NCBI GenBank assembly: GCA_963773665.1
Contig: CAVZBZ010000001.1
Span: forward strand, 496,001 to 560,000
Direction: 5' to 3'
From: DATJLY01 sp963773665
Lineage (GTDB): Bacteria > Pseudomonadota > Alphaproteobacteria > ATCC43930 > CGMCC-115725
DNA length: 64,000 nucleotides
Both the position numbers and the translations under genes were made by a program. The notes below the pieces were generated by a model. The model searched no databases and was not told the origin of the DNA. It saw only the letters and a program-made list of their open reading frames with translations. Shown here one piece after another: positions 35,773 through 43,486 of this stretch. The first letter of the stretch is position 1; every line of letters begins with the position of its first letter.

Positions 35773-36006
35773 TCACGAGCCCCAGCGTTTTTTGGCGGCC
35801 TTGCGGGCGATCTCCGCCCGTCGCTTTTTCGAGAGGCTCGCAGCCCGCGCCGCGCCGCCCTTTCGCCCCATCGCGACCGCCGCCTTGTCCTTGCCATCGT
35901 CCGGTTCAGCCGCCTCCACAATTTCGCCGGTCGCGATCTTCGCCGCCATGACGGCGGCGCCTACCACGTCACCGGGGCGTCTTTCGCCGCGCGGTCCTTT
36001 GGGCAT
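35773..36006 (-). CDS. Small basic Ala/Lys-rich protein
   Basis: A 77-residue protein beginning MPKGPRGERRPGDVVGAAVM and ending with a GRKGGAARAASLSKKRRAEI repeat-like basic tail (KAAKKRWGS). This type of small protein is common in Hyphomicrobiales genomes; the tail resembles histone-H1-like or nucleic-acid-binding repeats. The start at 36006 was chosen because the conserved part begins there; longer frames read into the neighbour. Passenger gene of the transposon. Confidence 0.75.
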   Translation of the reverse strand: MPKGPRGERRPGDVVGAAVMAAKIATGEIVEAAEPDDGKDKAAVAMGRKGGAARAASLSKKRRAEIARKAAKKRWGS

Positions 36007-36017
36007 ACCCGAACTCC

Positions 36018-36290
36018 CTACAACGGTTCGCCGATTGTTGTCTCCCGTCCGCCTGATCGACCCGGGCGGCCCATGAAATCCGCATGCTTCCGGCGCAGCA
36101 TATCCCTGTCGCCCCGCGGAATGAGCGGATTGACCCAGACACAGCCCCAAGACACATACTCGCGCGACCAACCTGAAGCTTGGCTAACTGATCGGTTCCA
36201 AGATTCAACGCGGTCATCCGGCGGCGCGTCTCCCGGCTCCCATCCTCTGGGCGTCAAATGGTAGATGCTCTCATAGTTGTCGTATGACAC
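36018..36290 (-). CDS. Small hypothetical protein
   Basis: A 90-residue protein. The GTG at 36290 (VSYDNYESIYHLTPRGWEPG) is preferred because GGGG precedes it and the segment NYESIYHLTPRGW looks like a true N-terminus; an earlier ATG would overlap the divergent lipoprotein gene. The middle (VESWNRSVSQASGWSREYVS) is rich in Trp and Tyr. No function is known. It lies 11 bases before the basic protein gene and is probably co-transcribed with it. Confidence 0.6.
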   Translation of the reverse strand: MSYDNYESIYHLTPRGWEPGDAPPDDRVESWNRSVSQASGWSREYVSWGCVWVNPLIPRGDRDMLRRKHADFMGRPGRSGGRETTIGEPL

Positions 36291-36370
36291 GGAATGCCCC
36301 AATGCTTGCCGGTAAGCATATAGGAATACGGCAGCCGGTGCGATAGGGTTGAGGGGATGGAGGGGAAGAT

Positions 36371-36589
36371 ATGCGGCTTGCATGTGTCGTTCTGGTGCTT
36401 GCAGCGGCGGGGTGCGCGCCAACCGAAAACGCCTACATGAAGAACCCCGCGACGGGGCAAGTTGTCACATGCGGCCCGTATGTTATGAGAATCGACTACG
36501 CGAACGCGATGGCGGCGATGGAGCGGGGTTGCGTGGAGGATTACCAACGTCAAGGCTACGTCAGGGTGCCCGGCCCAAATTCAAACTGA
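36371..36589 (+). CDS. Small lipoprotein at the transposon end
   Basis: A 72-residue protein with a short signal peptide and lipobox AAGC (cysteine near residue 15), then a compact part with two further cysteines (VVTCGPY, ERGCVEDY). The frame ends within the terminal inverted repeat, using its TGA. It is the only passenger gene on the plus strand. Similar small lipoproteins occur widely without known function. Confidence 0.7.
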   Translation: MRLACVVLVLAAAGCAPTENAYMKNPATGQVVTCGPYVMRIDYANAMAAMERGCVEDYQRQGYVRVPGPNSN

Positions 36590-36649
36590 GACAGTGCCGG
36601 AACCGTCGATACATCGTCGTTTTCCTCGAGGTTATGATACTGATAAAGG

Positions 36650-36675
36650 TTCGCCGGAAGCTCGGGATAGGTTAC
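36650..36675 (-). promoter_or_regulatory. SigF-type ECF promoter of the thioredoxin-CcdA-HAD operon
   Basis: On the minus strand GTAACC (36675-36670), 16 bases, then CGAA (36653-36650), identical to the consensus reported for SigF of Caulobacter. It lies about 36 bases before the native thioredoxin ATG at 36614. The transposon now separates it from the operon. Confidence 0.75.
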
Positions 36676-36752
36676 AGGGGAAGCATCCTATCCTGCGAGA
36701 CGGCCGACTGCGTCCCGGCCAGTGACGGGCGGGCTTCGGGAATTTCGAGCAG

Positions 36753-38756
36753 ATGCCTCTCATTCAGAACGTGCTGCTCTGCGCCCTCGCAGCTCTCACG
36801 CTGAGTGCCCTTGTGGGCCTGCCCCTGACCCGATGGCTTGTCTCCGATCGGGTAGTCGCATCGGCGATGGCGCCGATCGCGGGTTGGGCCGTGTTTACCG
36901 CGCTCGCACTGCCGATCCTCACCTTCGTGGGCTTCACGCGGATGACGGTCGGCCTTCTCTCCGGAGCCGCAGTTCTTTTGAGTGCTGCAGCGCTGCTCCG
37001 CTCCCGGTCCAGCGGATCGGTGCCAGGGGCGGACAGCGTAAGTATTTCCATCGGGGCTTATGCCGCCGCAGCGCTCGTCGCCGTCGTACCGGCGCTCAGC
37101 ACTTGGCCGAAAGTGGGCGGCGGCGGCATGGCCCTCGCCGAGTCGATGTTCGACCACTCCAAGGTGGCGCTCATCGCCGATATGGCCCGGCTCGGCCTCC
37201 CGCCGGGCAACCCATTCTTCGGCGAGGCGGGCGTCTCTCCCGCGCTTGCCTATTACTATCTCTGGCATTTCAGCGCAGCCGCGTTCAGCCTCCTGACGGG
37301 AGCAAGTGGGTGGGAAGCCGATATCGCGCTGACCTGGTTCACCGCCTACGCCTCGCTGACATTGATGATGGGGCTTGCAGTTTGGCTCAGCGGGCGAAGC
37401 TTGGCGGCGTTCCTGGTCGTGATGCTGAGCCTCGCCGCGTCGCTTCGCCCGGTTCTTTCGCTGGCGCTCACGCCTGATTTTCTCGGCCGCGCGCTGTCCC
37501 AGGATCAGCCGGCCCACAGCTGGATCTTCCAGGCGAGTTGGGTTCCGCAGCATTTGGCATCCGCTAGTTGCGTCGTTCTTGCGGTGGTCATCCTGTCGCG
37601 GCTTGCCTCGCCACGGAGCTGGCGCCTCGTTCCTTTGTTGGCCGTCATAGTCGCGGCCGCCTTCGAGAGCTCCACTTGGGTCGGAGGTGTCATCTTTGCG
37701 GTGAGCGCAGTTTCGATCGGCGTCTTCCTGATGCTGACGGCTGACGACACGCGAAATCGCTCCGATTTTCTGGCGAAGGCCGCAGTAGCAGCCATCCTCG
37801 CCGCAACGATTTCCTTTCCGTTTCTGCACGACGAGTATGCCGCGACGGCCGCAAGGCATGTCGGCTTGCCGATCGCGTTTCGGCCTTTCGAGGTGCTGGG
37901 CTCGATCGTGCCGAACGGCATTCGCCGCATTCTCGACCTGCCGGCTTATTGGGCGATCCTGATGGCGATCGAGTTTCCGGCGATCTACTTCGCCGGCGCG
38001 ACAGCCATCATCGGCGCGCTTGCCGGCGGGGGAATGCCGCGCGCAGAAAGGCGCTTGGTTGCCGGATTTGCCCTGCTTTGCGGCGCGAGCTTCGGCGTCG
38101 CCTGGCTCTTCGTCAGCACCATCGCCAACAACGACCTCGGCTGGCGTGGCGTCCTGCCCGGACTTCTCGTGCTGACCGCCTTCGCGGCGGCGGGCCTGTC
38201 GCGCTGGCTTGGAACGGCGCCCGCAACCGCCATGGCGGCGATTGCGTGCTTCGCGCTCGGTGTGCCGGACGGCCTGCAGATCGTCGAGCAGAACGCCGTC
38301 GGCACGCCGATGCCCTCTTCGGCAATGCTGGCCCAGTCGACGGAGCTCTGGGCCGCTGTGCGCCGCCATTCGGCGCCCGGCGAACGCGTCGGCAACAATC
38401 CGCTGTTCCTCGCCGACAGTGTGCGGTGGCCAGTCAACATTTCCTGGGCGCTCTTTGCGAACCGCCGCTCGTGCTTCGCGGGCTGGGAGCTGGCGCGCGC
38501 CTACGTGGCGCTGCCGCAAGTGGATATCGACCGCATCAATGCGCTGTTCGAGCGGGTCTTCGCCGGCGACGGCTCAGCGCAGGACGTTGGGGAGCTAGCG
38601 ACCCGCTACGATTGCCGCGTCATCGTCGTCAGCGCGAGCGACGGCGCCTGGGGCCGCGACCCGTTCGCCGGCAGCCGATATTACCATCTGGTCGAAGAGA
38701 ATGACGGCAAGTGGCGAATTTACCGAACCGTCGAAAAGTCCCACGATCTGCAGTGA
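36753..38756 (+). CDS. Polytopic membrane protein, probably GT-C-type glycosyltransferase-like
   Basis: A 667-residue protein with about 12-14 membrane helices and a soluble C-terminal part (about 520-667). The first large loop (about residues 115-165) holds GGGGMALAESMFDHSKVA and AYYYLWHFSAAAFSLL, features of large GT-C-like membrane proteins that use lipid-linked sugars. No catalytic motif is certain. It stands between the transposon and the divergent end of the radical SAM/GT2 operon, converging on the GT2 gene, which makes a role in surface glycan synthesis plausible but unproven. Confidence 0.75.
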   Translation: MPLIQNVLLCALAALTLSALVGLPLTRWLVSDRVVASAMAPIAGWAVFTALALPILTFVGFTRMTVGLLSGAAVLLSAAALLRSRSSGSVPGADSVSISIGAYAAAALVAVVPALSTWPKVGGGGMALAESMFDHSKVALIADMARLGLPPGNPFFGEAGVSPALAYYYLWHFSAAAFSLLTGASGWEADIALTWFTAYASLTLMMGLAVWLSGRSLAAFLVVMLSLAASLRPVLSLALTPDFLGRALSQDQPAHSWIFQASWVPQHLASASCVVLAVVILSRLASPRSWRLVPLLAVIVAAAFESSTWVGGVIFAVSAVSIGVFLMLTADDTRNRSDFLAKAAVAAILAATISFPFLHDEYAATAARHVGLPIAFRPFEVLGSIVPNGIRRILDLPAYWAILMAIEFPAIYFAGATAIIGALAGGGMPRAERRLVAGFALLCGASFGVAWLFVSTIANNDLGWRGVLPGLLVLTAFAAAGLSRWLGTAPATAMAAIACFALGVPDGLQIVEQNAVGTPMPSSAMLAQSTELWAAVRRHSAPGERVGNNPLFLADSVRWPVNISWALFANRRSCFAGWELARAYVALPQVDIDRINALFERVFAGDGSAQDVGELATRYDCRVIVVSASDGAWGRDPFAGSRYYHLVEENDGKWRIYRTVEKSHDLQ

Positions 38757-38767
38757 GCGGCACGCCT

Positions 38768-39475
38768 TCAGCCGCTTCGCGCGAACGCCACGGCGACGCG
38801 CAGAAAGGTCGTGACGATGTGCCATGCGGCGCGGAGCGATCCGCTGACCGATCCCGCCACTTTGGATGTGCCACCGCTGCGGCGGCGATAGGGCATCGGC
38901 AACTCGAGAACGCGCAGTCCCATGCGCGCGGCCCTCATCTGCATCTCGATGTTCCAGCCGTATGTCATCTCGCGCATTCCCAGGCGCTCGAGACAGTCGC
39001 GGCGGATGGCGCGATAGGCGCACATATCGGTGTAGCGCACGCCATAGAGGGCACCCATACCAAGCCCCGCGAGACGTCCGGCGAGGAGCTGATGCCAGCT
39101 CATCGACTGCGGTTCGCGCTTGCCACGCGTCCGAGAGGCGATAACAAAGTCGCAGTCCCCGCGGCGAATGGGATTGACGAGCCGCGCCATAAGATCGCCG
39201 CAGTCAGCGCCGTCGCCATCCATGAAGACGATGACCTCGCATTCGGCGCAGACTGCTGCAACCCCTGCGGCGCATGCCGAGCCATATCCTCGCTTGTCGG
39301 CAACGATGACCCGTGCACCGGCTATCTCGGCTATCTCGACTGTGTCATCGCTGCTGCCGCCGTCCACGACAAGGATCTCTTTGGCAATGTCACGCGGAAT
39401 CTCTTGCACGACGCCTTTGATCGATTGCGCCTCGTTCAGCGTCGGAATGATGACTGAGACCGCTAGAGACTCCAT
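38768..39475 (-). CDS. GT2-family glycosyltransferase (DPM/DPG synthase-like)
   Basis: A 235-residue GT-A enzyme: SVIIPTLNEAQSI at the N-terminus, VVDGGSSDDT, then the metal-binding DGDGAD near residue 88 and the family block SRTRGKREPQSM. It transfers a sugar from a nucleotide sugar, probably to a polyprenyl carrier. The ATG at 39475 overlaps the end of the radical SAM gene by 13 bases; upstream starts would add a non-homologous leader. Last gene of the seven-gene operon. Confidence 0.88.
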   Translation of the reverse strand: MESLAVSVIIPTLNEAQSIKGVVQEIPRDIAKEILVVDGGSSDDTVEIAEIAGARVIVADKRGYGSACAAGVAAVCAECEVIVFMDGDGADCGDLMARLVNPIRRGDCDFVIASRTRGKREPQSMSWHQLLAGRLAGLGMGALYGVRYTDMCAYRAIRRDCLERLGMREMTYGWNIEMQMRAARMGLRVLELPMPYRRRSGGTSKVAGSVSGSLRAAWHIVTTFLRVAVAFARSG

Positions 39476-40515
39476 CGCAGCCCACAATTCTGGCACGGCG
39501 TGGGCGGCACGTCGCTTAGCAGCGCTTCGCGGAATTGCTGGTAGGCGTCGCCGTTCCAGATTTCGCGCAAGCTTTGCTGCGTCGCATCGCCGAGCGTGTA
39601 GGTCTCGTATCCACGCGTAGAAAACGGCGCGATGCAGCATGGCAACGCGCGGCCGTGCGCGGTGAAATACATGAGCGACCATGGGCGCCGGCACGCCGAC
39701 CAGGGCGTCTCCTCCCGATCCCGTTTCAGGCTGACTCCTGGCTCGGTCGCGCCTGAGGCATCGATCGCGACGCCAAGCGAGCGGCCAAGCTCCTGCGCCG
39801 CTGCGATCGCCGCCTCTTCGTCCTGCCGCGTCTTCTCGAAAAGCGATGACTCTTCGCGCGCGAGCCCGCGGCCGAGATCGTCGAAGACGAGGCGCTGCAA
39901 ATGGACTTCCTTAACGCCGATCTGAGCTGCCAGGCGCACGAAATCCGGAAGCTGGTCGATCGTTTCCTTGAGGCCCGTCAGCCACAGCGACACGTGCGGG
40001 CTCGTCGCGCCCATCTCCGTTTGCAGCGCCGTGAATTCGCTCACGTTCCGGACGATTCGGTCGAACATGTTCTTGCCGCGAACCTTGAGGAACCCCTCCG
40101 CATCCGCGGCGTCGAGGGACACGCGCAGCTCGTCCAATCCGGTTTTGATGAGCTCACGGCGCTTCTTCGGCACCAGCAATGTGCCGTTCGTGTTGAACAG
40201 CACATAGATGCCACGTTCCTTCAAATAATGGATCATGCGCGGCAGGTCCTTCACCAGCATCGGCTCGCCGACACCGTGCAGCACGGCACGCACGAGTCCC
40301 GGTACCTGATCGACGATCGAGCGGAACAGCTCCCACTTCATGTCGGCGGGCGGCTCCAGCGCCTCGAAGGTACGTGGACACGTCTCGCATAGGAGATTGC
40401 AGCGGTTGGTGACCTCCAAATAAATGCAGACCGGCGGCGCTCCGGCCGTTTTCGATCGCTTTTCGCCGACGGCCTCGAAGTAGCGGTGGGCCATGACCGG
40501 TGCGGTTGTAGACAT
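39463..40515 (-). CDS. Radical SAM protein with SPASM-like C-terminus
   Basis: A 350-residue enzyme. The AdoMet-cluster motif CNLLCETC (C-x3-C-x2-C) lies near residue 40 (LEVTNRCNLLCETCPRTFE). A C-terminal Cys-rich part (LPCCIAPF and PTPCQNCGLRW) probably binds an auxiliary cluster. The ATG at 40515 (MSTTAPVMAH) is chosen over an upstream ATG. It lies 19 bases downstream of the DUF2064 gene and overlaps GT2. Substrate unknown; peptide or small-molecule modification is typical. Confidence 0.88.
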   Translation of the reverse strand: MSTTAPVMAHRYFEAVGEKRSKTAGAPPVCIYLEVTNRCNLLCETCPRTFEALEPPADMKWELFRSIVDQVPGLVRAVLHGVGEPMLVKDLPRMIHYLKERGIYVLFNTNGTLLVPKKRRELIKTGLDELRVSLDAADAEGFLKVRGKNMFDRIVRNVSEFTALQTEMGATSPHVSLWLTGLKETIDQLPDFVRLAAQIGVKEVHLQRLVFDDLGRGLAREESSLFEKTRQDEEAAIAAAQELGRSLGVAIDASGATEPGVSLKRDREETPWSACRRPWSLMYFTAHGRALPCCIAPFSTRGYETYTLGDATQQSLREIWNGDAYQQFREALLSDVPPTPCQNCGLRWSL

Positions 40516-40534
40516 CACGGGCTCCCTCCGGTCT

Positions 40535-41299
40535 TCAAGCCGCACTCATGCGTTCGCGAATGAAAAGCTGTTCGATGCAGCGCGCCGTCATCGGCGCGGC
40601 GTAAGGGCGGAGGCCGTTGACCGGAGCGCCGGTCGCCAAGTCGCGGCACAGCCGCACCAGCGCCGCCCCGTCGTCGACGTCATACCAGGTTTCGAGCTCG
40701 AGAACGGCGAGACCGGCGGCACGCGCACGCTCGCGCGTCTGTTCGGCGACCCGGTTCGTACTCCAGTCGATATCTTCGAAGAGGTGGATGTGCGGCGCTT
40801 TCATGCCGAGGAGGTAGTAGCCGCCGTCATCGGCCGGACCCAGCACGACACGGTCGCCATCCTCGGCAAGCGCGTGCGCCGCTCGCGAGAGCAGCGACGT
40901 CGGCAAGGTCGGGCTGTCGGAATTGAGCAGGCAGACGGCGTCGTGTCCTCGAACGAAGAGCGACCACGCAGCTTGCAGGAGACACCGCCCGAAGCCGCGG
41001 ACGCCGGGGGCCGACACGCCAGCTCCGTCGGCGAAGATGAGACGCGTGCCGCGGGCCAGCATTCCATCGAACAACGCCTCGAATCCGGCCGGCGCATAGG
41101 CGACATAGCCGTGGATTGCGGCGTCCTTCGCGGCGAGCAGAATATTCTCGGTGGTGTCGCGCAGAAAACTCGCGCTTAGCGCCGACGCCGCATCGGGCGT
41201 GAGCGGCGGCACGAGGCGCGTCTTGACCTGGCCGGGGCGCGGGGCCTTGCCCATCACCGCGATGGCGCAGCCGCCCTCTCGTGCTGCCGCGTCCGTCAT
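40535..41299 (-). CDS. TIGR04282/DUF2064 nucleotidyl- or glycosyltransferase-like protein
   Basis: A 254-residue protein with AVMGKAPRPGQVKTRL near the N-terminus, LLNSDSPTLPTSLL and VVLGPADDGGYYLLG, the hallmarks of this GT-A-like family, which is often next to GT2 and radical SAM genes. The start at 41299 overlaps the oxidoreductase stop (TGATG). Its reaction is not established; cofactor-type or arsenosugar-type pathways have been proposed for relatives. Confidence 0.85.
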   Translation of the reverse strand: MTDAAAREGGCAIAVMGKAPRPGQVKTRLVPPLTPDAASALSASFLRDTTENILLAAKDAAIHGYVAYAPAGFEALFDGMLARGTRLIFADGAGVSAPGVRGFGRCLLQAAWSLFVRGHDAVCLLNSDSPTLPTSLLSRAAHALAEDGDRVVLGPADDGGYYLLGMKAPHIHLFEDIDWSTNRVAEQTRERARAAGLAVLELETWYDVDDGAALVRLCRDLATGAPVNGLRPYAAPMTARCIEQLFIRERMSAA

Positions 41300-42039
41300 C
41301 ACGACCCGCTGAACCAGTTGTAACCGCGGTCTTCCCAGAACCCGCCGGGCATGCGGTTGGTGACATAGATCGTCGTCACCCACTTCGGATTCTTGAAGCC
41401 GAGCTTCGTTGGGATTCTGATCTTGAAGGGATAGCCGAATTTGGCTGGCAGCATTTCATCGGCGAATTTGAACGCCATGATCGTTTGCGGGTGGAGCGCC
41501 GTCGCCATGTCGATGCTTCCGTAGTAGCCGTCGGCGCATTGAAACCCGAGATACTTGGCCGTGAGGTCGGCGCCGACGCGCTTCAGGAAATCGCCGAGCC
41601 TGGCGCCGCTCCATTTGCCGATCATGCTCCAACCCTCGACGCAGACGTGGCGGGTGATCTGGCTCTCCTGCGGAAGCACATAGAGGTCCTCGACCGACCA
41701 AGGGCGCTTGCTGTCGATCAGACCCGAGAGCTGCAGCCGATAATCGGAGGCGGTCAATTTGGGCACGTCGGCAACGGGGAAATATGCGTTGTAGCGGAAG
41801 TCGTGCACGACATCGCTTTCCGCGAAGGTCGGGGCCAACGCCTCACGCCGAAACAGAAACGCCTGCGCCCGGTCATTCCATCGGGACATCAACTTCAAGA
41901 TCACTTGAACCTCGTCCTGATCGGAAATGTCGCACCCGGTGAGCAACGTCAGCGCGCCGAGGCTCAAGGCCTGGCGCAAGAACAGGCGGCGCTCGATGCT
42001 CGTCACGATCGGCTTGCGCTCGAGGAGCGAACGCGTCAT
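41299..42039 (-). CDS. Molybdopterin-dependent oxidoreductase of the sulfite oxidase (MsrP/YedY-like) fold
   Basis: A 246-residue protein with an N-terminal signal/lipobox-like segment (LGALTLLTGC, cysteine near residue 36). The SUOX-type molybdopterin domain carries its Mo-ligand cysteine in RHVCVEGWSMIGKWSG near residue 130, and GYYGSIDM, PAKFGYPFKIRIP follow. A tether to the periplasmic face is suggested by the lipobox. The adjacent cytochrome b gene (4-base overlap) is its likely electron partner, as in MsrPQ and related pairs. Substrate unknown. Confidence 0.88.
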   Translation of the reverse strand: MTRSLLERKPIVTSIERRLFLRQALSLGALTLLTGCDISDQDEVQVILKLMSRWNDRAQAFLFRREALAPTFAESDVVHDFRYNAYFPVADVPKLTASDYRLQLSGLIDSKRPWSVEDLYVLPQESQITRHVCVEGWSMIGKWSGARLGDFLKRVGADLTAKYLGFQCADGYYGSIDMATALHPQTIMAFKFADEMLPAKFGYPFKIRIPTKLGFKNPKWVTTIYVTNRMPGGFWEDRGYNWFSGS

Positions 42040-42713
42040 CGCGGCCCTCCCTTCTGCGGACGTGGTGCGCTCGAGGCGCGGCCGACGATCATTGCCACCA
42101 ATGTCTTAGGCACGAGAATGGTCAGCGCGATATGGACGACCAGGAATACGACGATCGCCGCCATGCCGAAGAAATGCACCACGCGCGCGAATTCGTAGCC
42201 GCCGAAGAGCCAAGTCAGCTCCTTGAGCTGCACCGGCTTCCAGATGCTGAGGCCCGACAGGATCGTCACGAGAATGGCTGCTAGCGCGCCCCAGTAGAAC
42301 AGCTTCTGCACCGCATTGTATTCGCCGAGCCGATGGTCGAGCCTCAAGCGGAGCGCCGCGACGAAGTCGCGGGCGAAGGCGCCGACGCTAAGCGGCAGGA
42401 AATCGCGGCGAAAGTGCCCGGAAACGAAGCCGACCATGAGGTAGGCGAGATAATTCAGCACGAGCACCCACATGGCGCCGAAATGCCAAAGCAGCGCGTT
42501 CGCAAGCCCGTCCTCGTTGTTGATCGCTTCGGAAAGGGAAAGGTCGCCGCCCAGCGTCCAGTCATACGGAAAGCCGAAATCGATCGGCAGCGCCGGATAG
42601 TAATCATAGATGCGCCAGCCGCTGGCGATCATGACTAGGATCGCCAGCGCGTTCACCCAGTGCATGATGCGCCGGCTCAGCGGATGAAGCTGCACGCCGG
42701 AATGAGCGCTCAC
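42036..42713 (-). CDS. Cytochrome b561-type membrane subunit
   Basis: A 225-residue integral membrane protein with four to five helices and conserved histidines for two hemes (HPLSRRIMHWVNALAIL, LLWHFGAMWVLVLNYLAYL, FARVVHFFGMAAIVVFLVVH). It passes electrons between the quinone pool and the molybdopterin oxidoreductase encoded directly downstream. Overlaps both neighbours by 4 bases. Confidence 0.9.
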   Translation of the reverse strand: MSAHSGVQLHPLSRRIMHWVNALAILVMIASGWRIYDYYPALPIDFGFPYDWTLGGDLSLSEAINNEDGLANALLWHFGAMWVLVLNYLAYLMVGFVSGHFRRDFLPLSVGAFARDFVAALRLRLDHRLGEYNAVQKLFYWGALAAILVTILSGLSIWKPVQLKELTWLFGGYEFARVVHFFGMAAIVVFLVVHIALTILVPKTLVAMIVGRASSAPRPQKGGPR

Positions 42714-43486
42714 GGCGGCACCTCCACCCCATCGGCTCTGAGTCGCTCCTGGGCCCGAGGCTGGCGTAGAAAGGCCACGAACTTTTCCGCATTGGGGCTA
42801 AACGCGTGATGCGTCTCGGCGATCCAGTAGACGATCGGTCCGTAGCTCGCGGCAGGAAATCTGTCGGCAACCGCCAGAGAAGGATCAGCAGCCACGTCCG
42901 TGGCGTAGAGGAGCGCGAGCTGCACCTTGCCTTCGGCCAGCAGATAGGACGCGTCCGCGGTATCGACGACGCCGATCGACCTGGCGCTCACGGCGTCCCA
43001 GAGCCCCAGAGCCTCGAGCGCCTTCCTGCCTTCGGCGCCGGCCACCGCCGTCGACGGATCGACGATGGCGATCGGCATCTTGCCGGCGAGCGCCGCGAGA
43101 TGGGGCGCCGACGATGACAAGGCGATGTTGGTGACCGTTGCCGCTACGACGAGCTGATTGCGCCATAGCGGCTGAAGCGTCTCCGGCCTGACGAGATGGC
43201 GTTCGGTCGCCTTGGCAGCCGCCGCGTCTCCCTCGCCGATGACGAGGTCGCTGCGGGCGCGGTGCGAGATCTGCTCCAGCAGCGCCCAGGTCGGCGAGGT
43301 GAAGACGCGAACGGGAACGCCGGTCTCGTTGCGCCACAGAGTGCCGAGATCGGTGACGGCGTGGCGCAACGTCGGTTCGCAAAACACCACCACATCGGGC
43401 GCCACCGGATAGTCGGCGCGTGCCGGCGTGATTGCTGCCGCCAGCGACAGGCTCAGCGCCATGACAGCGAAAGCGGAGCGCATCAT
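42710..43486 (-). CDS. ModA-like periplasmic substrate-binding protein
   Basis: A 258-residue exported protein (signal peptide to about ARA-DY) with the ModA fold: VVFCEPTLRHAVTDLGTLW, RVFTSPTWALLEQI and SDLVIGEGDA correspond to the oxyanion-binding strands. No molybdate permease or ATPase lies nearby, so it may serve as a molybdate scavenger or chaperone for the molybdoenzyme in the same operon, or bind another ligand. Overlaps the flanking genes by 4 bases each. Confidence 0.8.
   Translation of the reverse strand: MMRSAFAVMALSLSLAAAITPARADYPVAPDVVVFCEPTLRHAVTDLGTLWRNETGVPVRVFTSPTWALLEQISHRARSDLVIGEGDAAAAKATERHLVRPETLQPLWRNQLVVAATVTNIALSSSAPHLAALAGKMPIAIVDPSTAVAGAEGRKALEALGLWDAVSARSIGVVDTADASYLLAEGKVQLALLYATDVAADPSLAVADRFPAASYGPIVYWIAETHHAFSPNAEKFVAFLRQPRAQERLRADGVEVPP

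Larger units (their letters stand above)
33035..36598. mobile_element. 3.56-kb IS1-family transposon with passenger genes
   Basis: Bounded by a perfect 19-base inverted repeat (GGCACTGTCTCAGTTTGAA at 33035-33053, its complement at 36580-36598) and by the 8-base direct repeat GGAACCGT (33027-33034 and 36599-36606). An 8-base duplication fits IS1-family transposition. It carries the transposase plus an XRE-ImmA protein, a 210-residue partner, two small cytosolic proteins and a small lipoprotein. It sits in codons 3-5 of the thioredoxin gene. Confidence 0.95.

Noticed and set aside
36672..38519. Open frame of 615 codons on the minus strand
   Set aside because: It lies antisense to the membrane protein gene at 36753-38756, is extremely rich in Arg, Gly and Gln, and has no domain. 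It is a GC-rich shadow.
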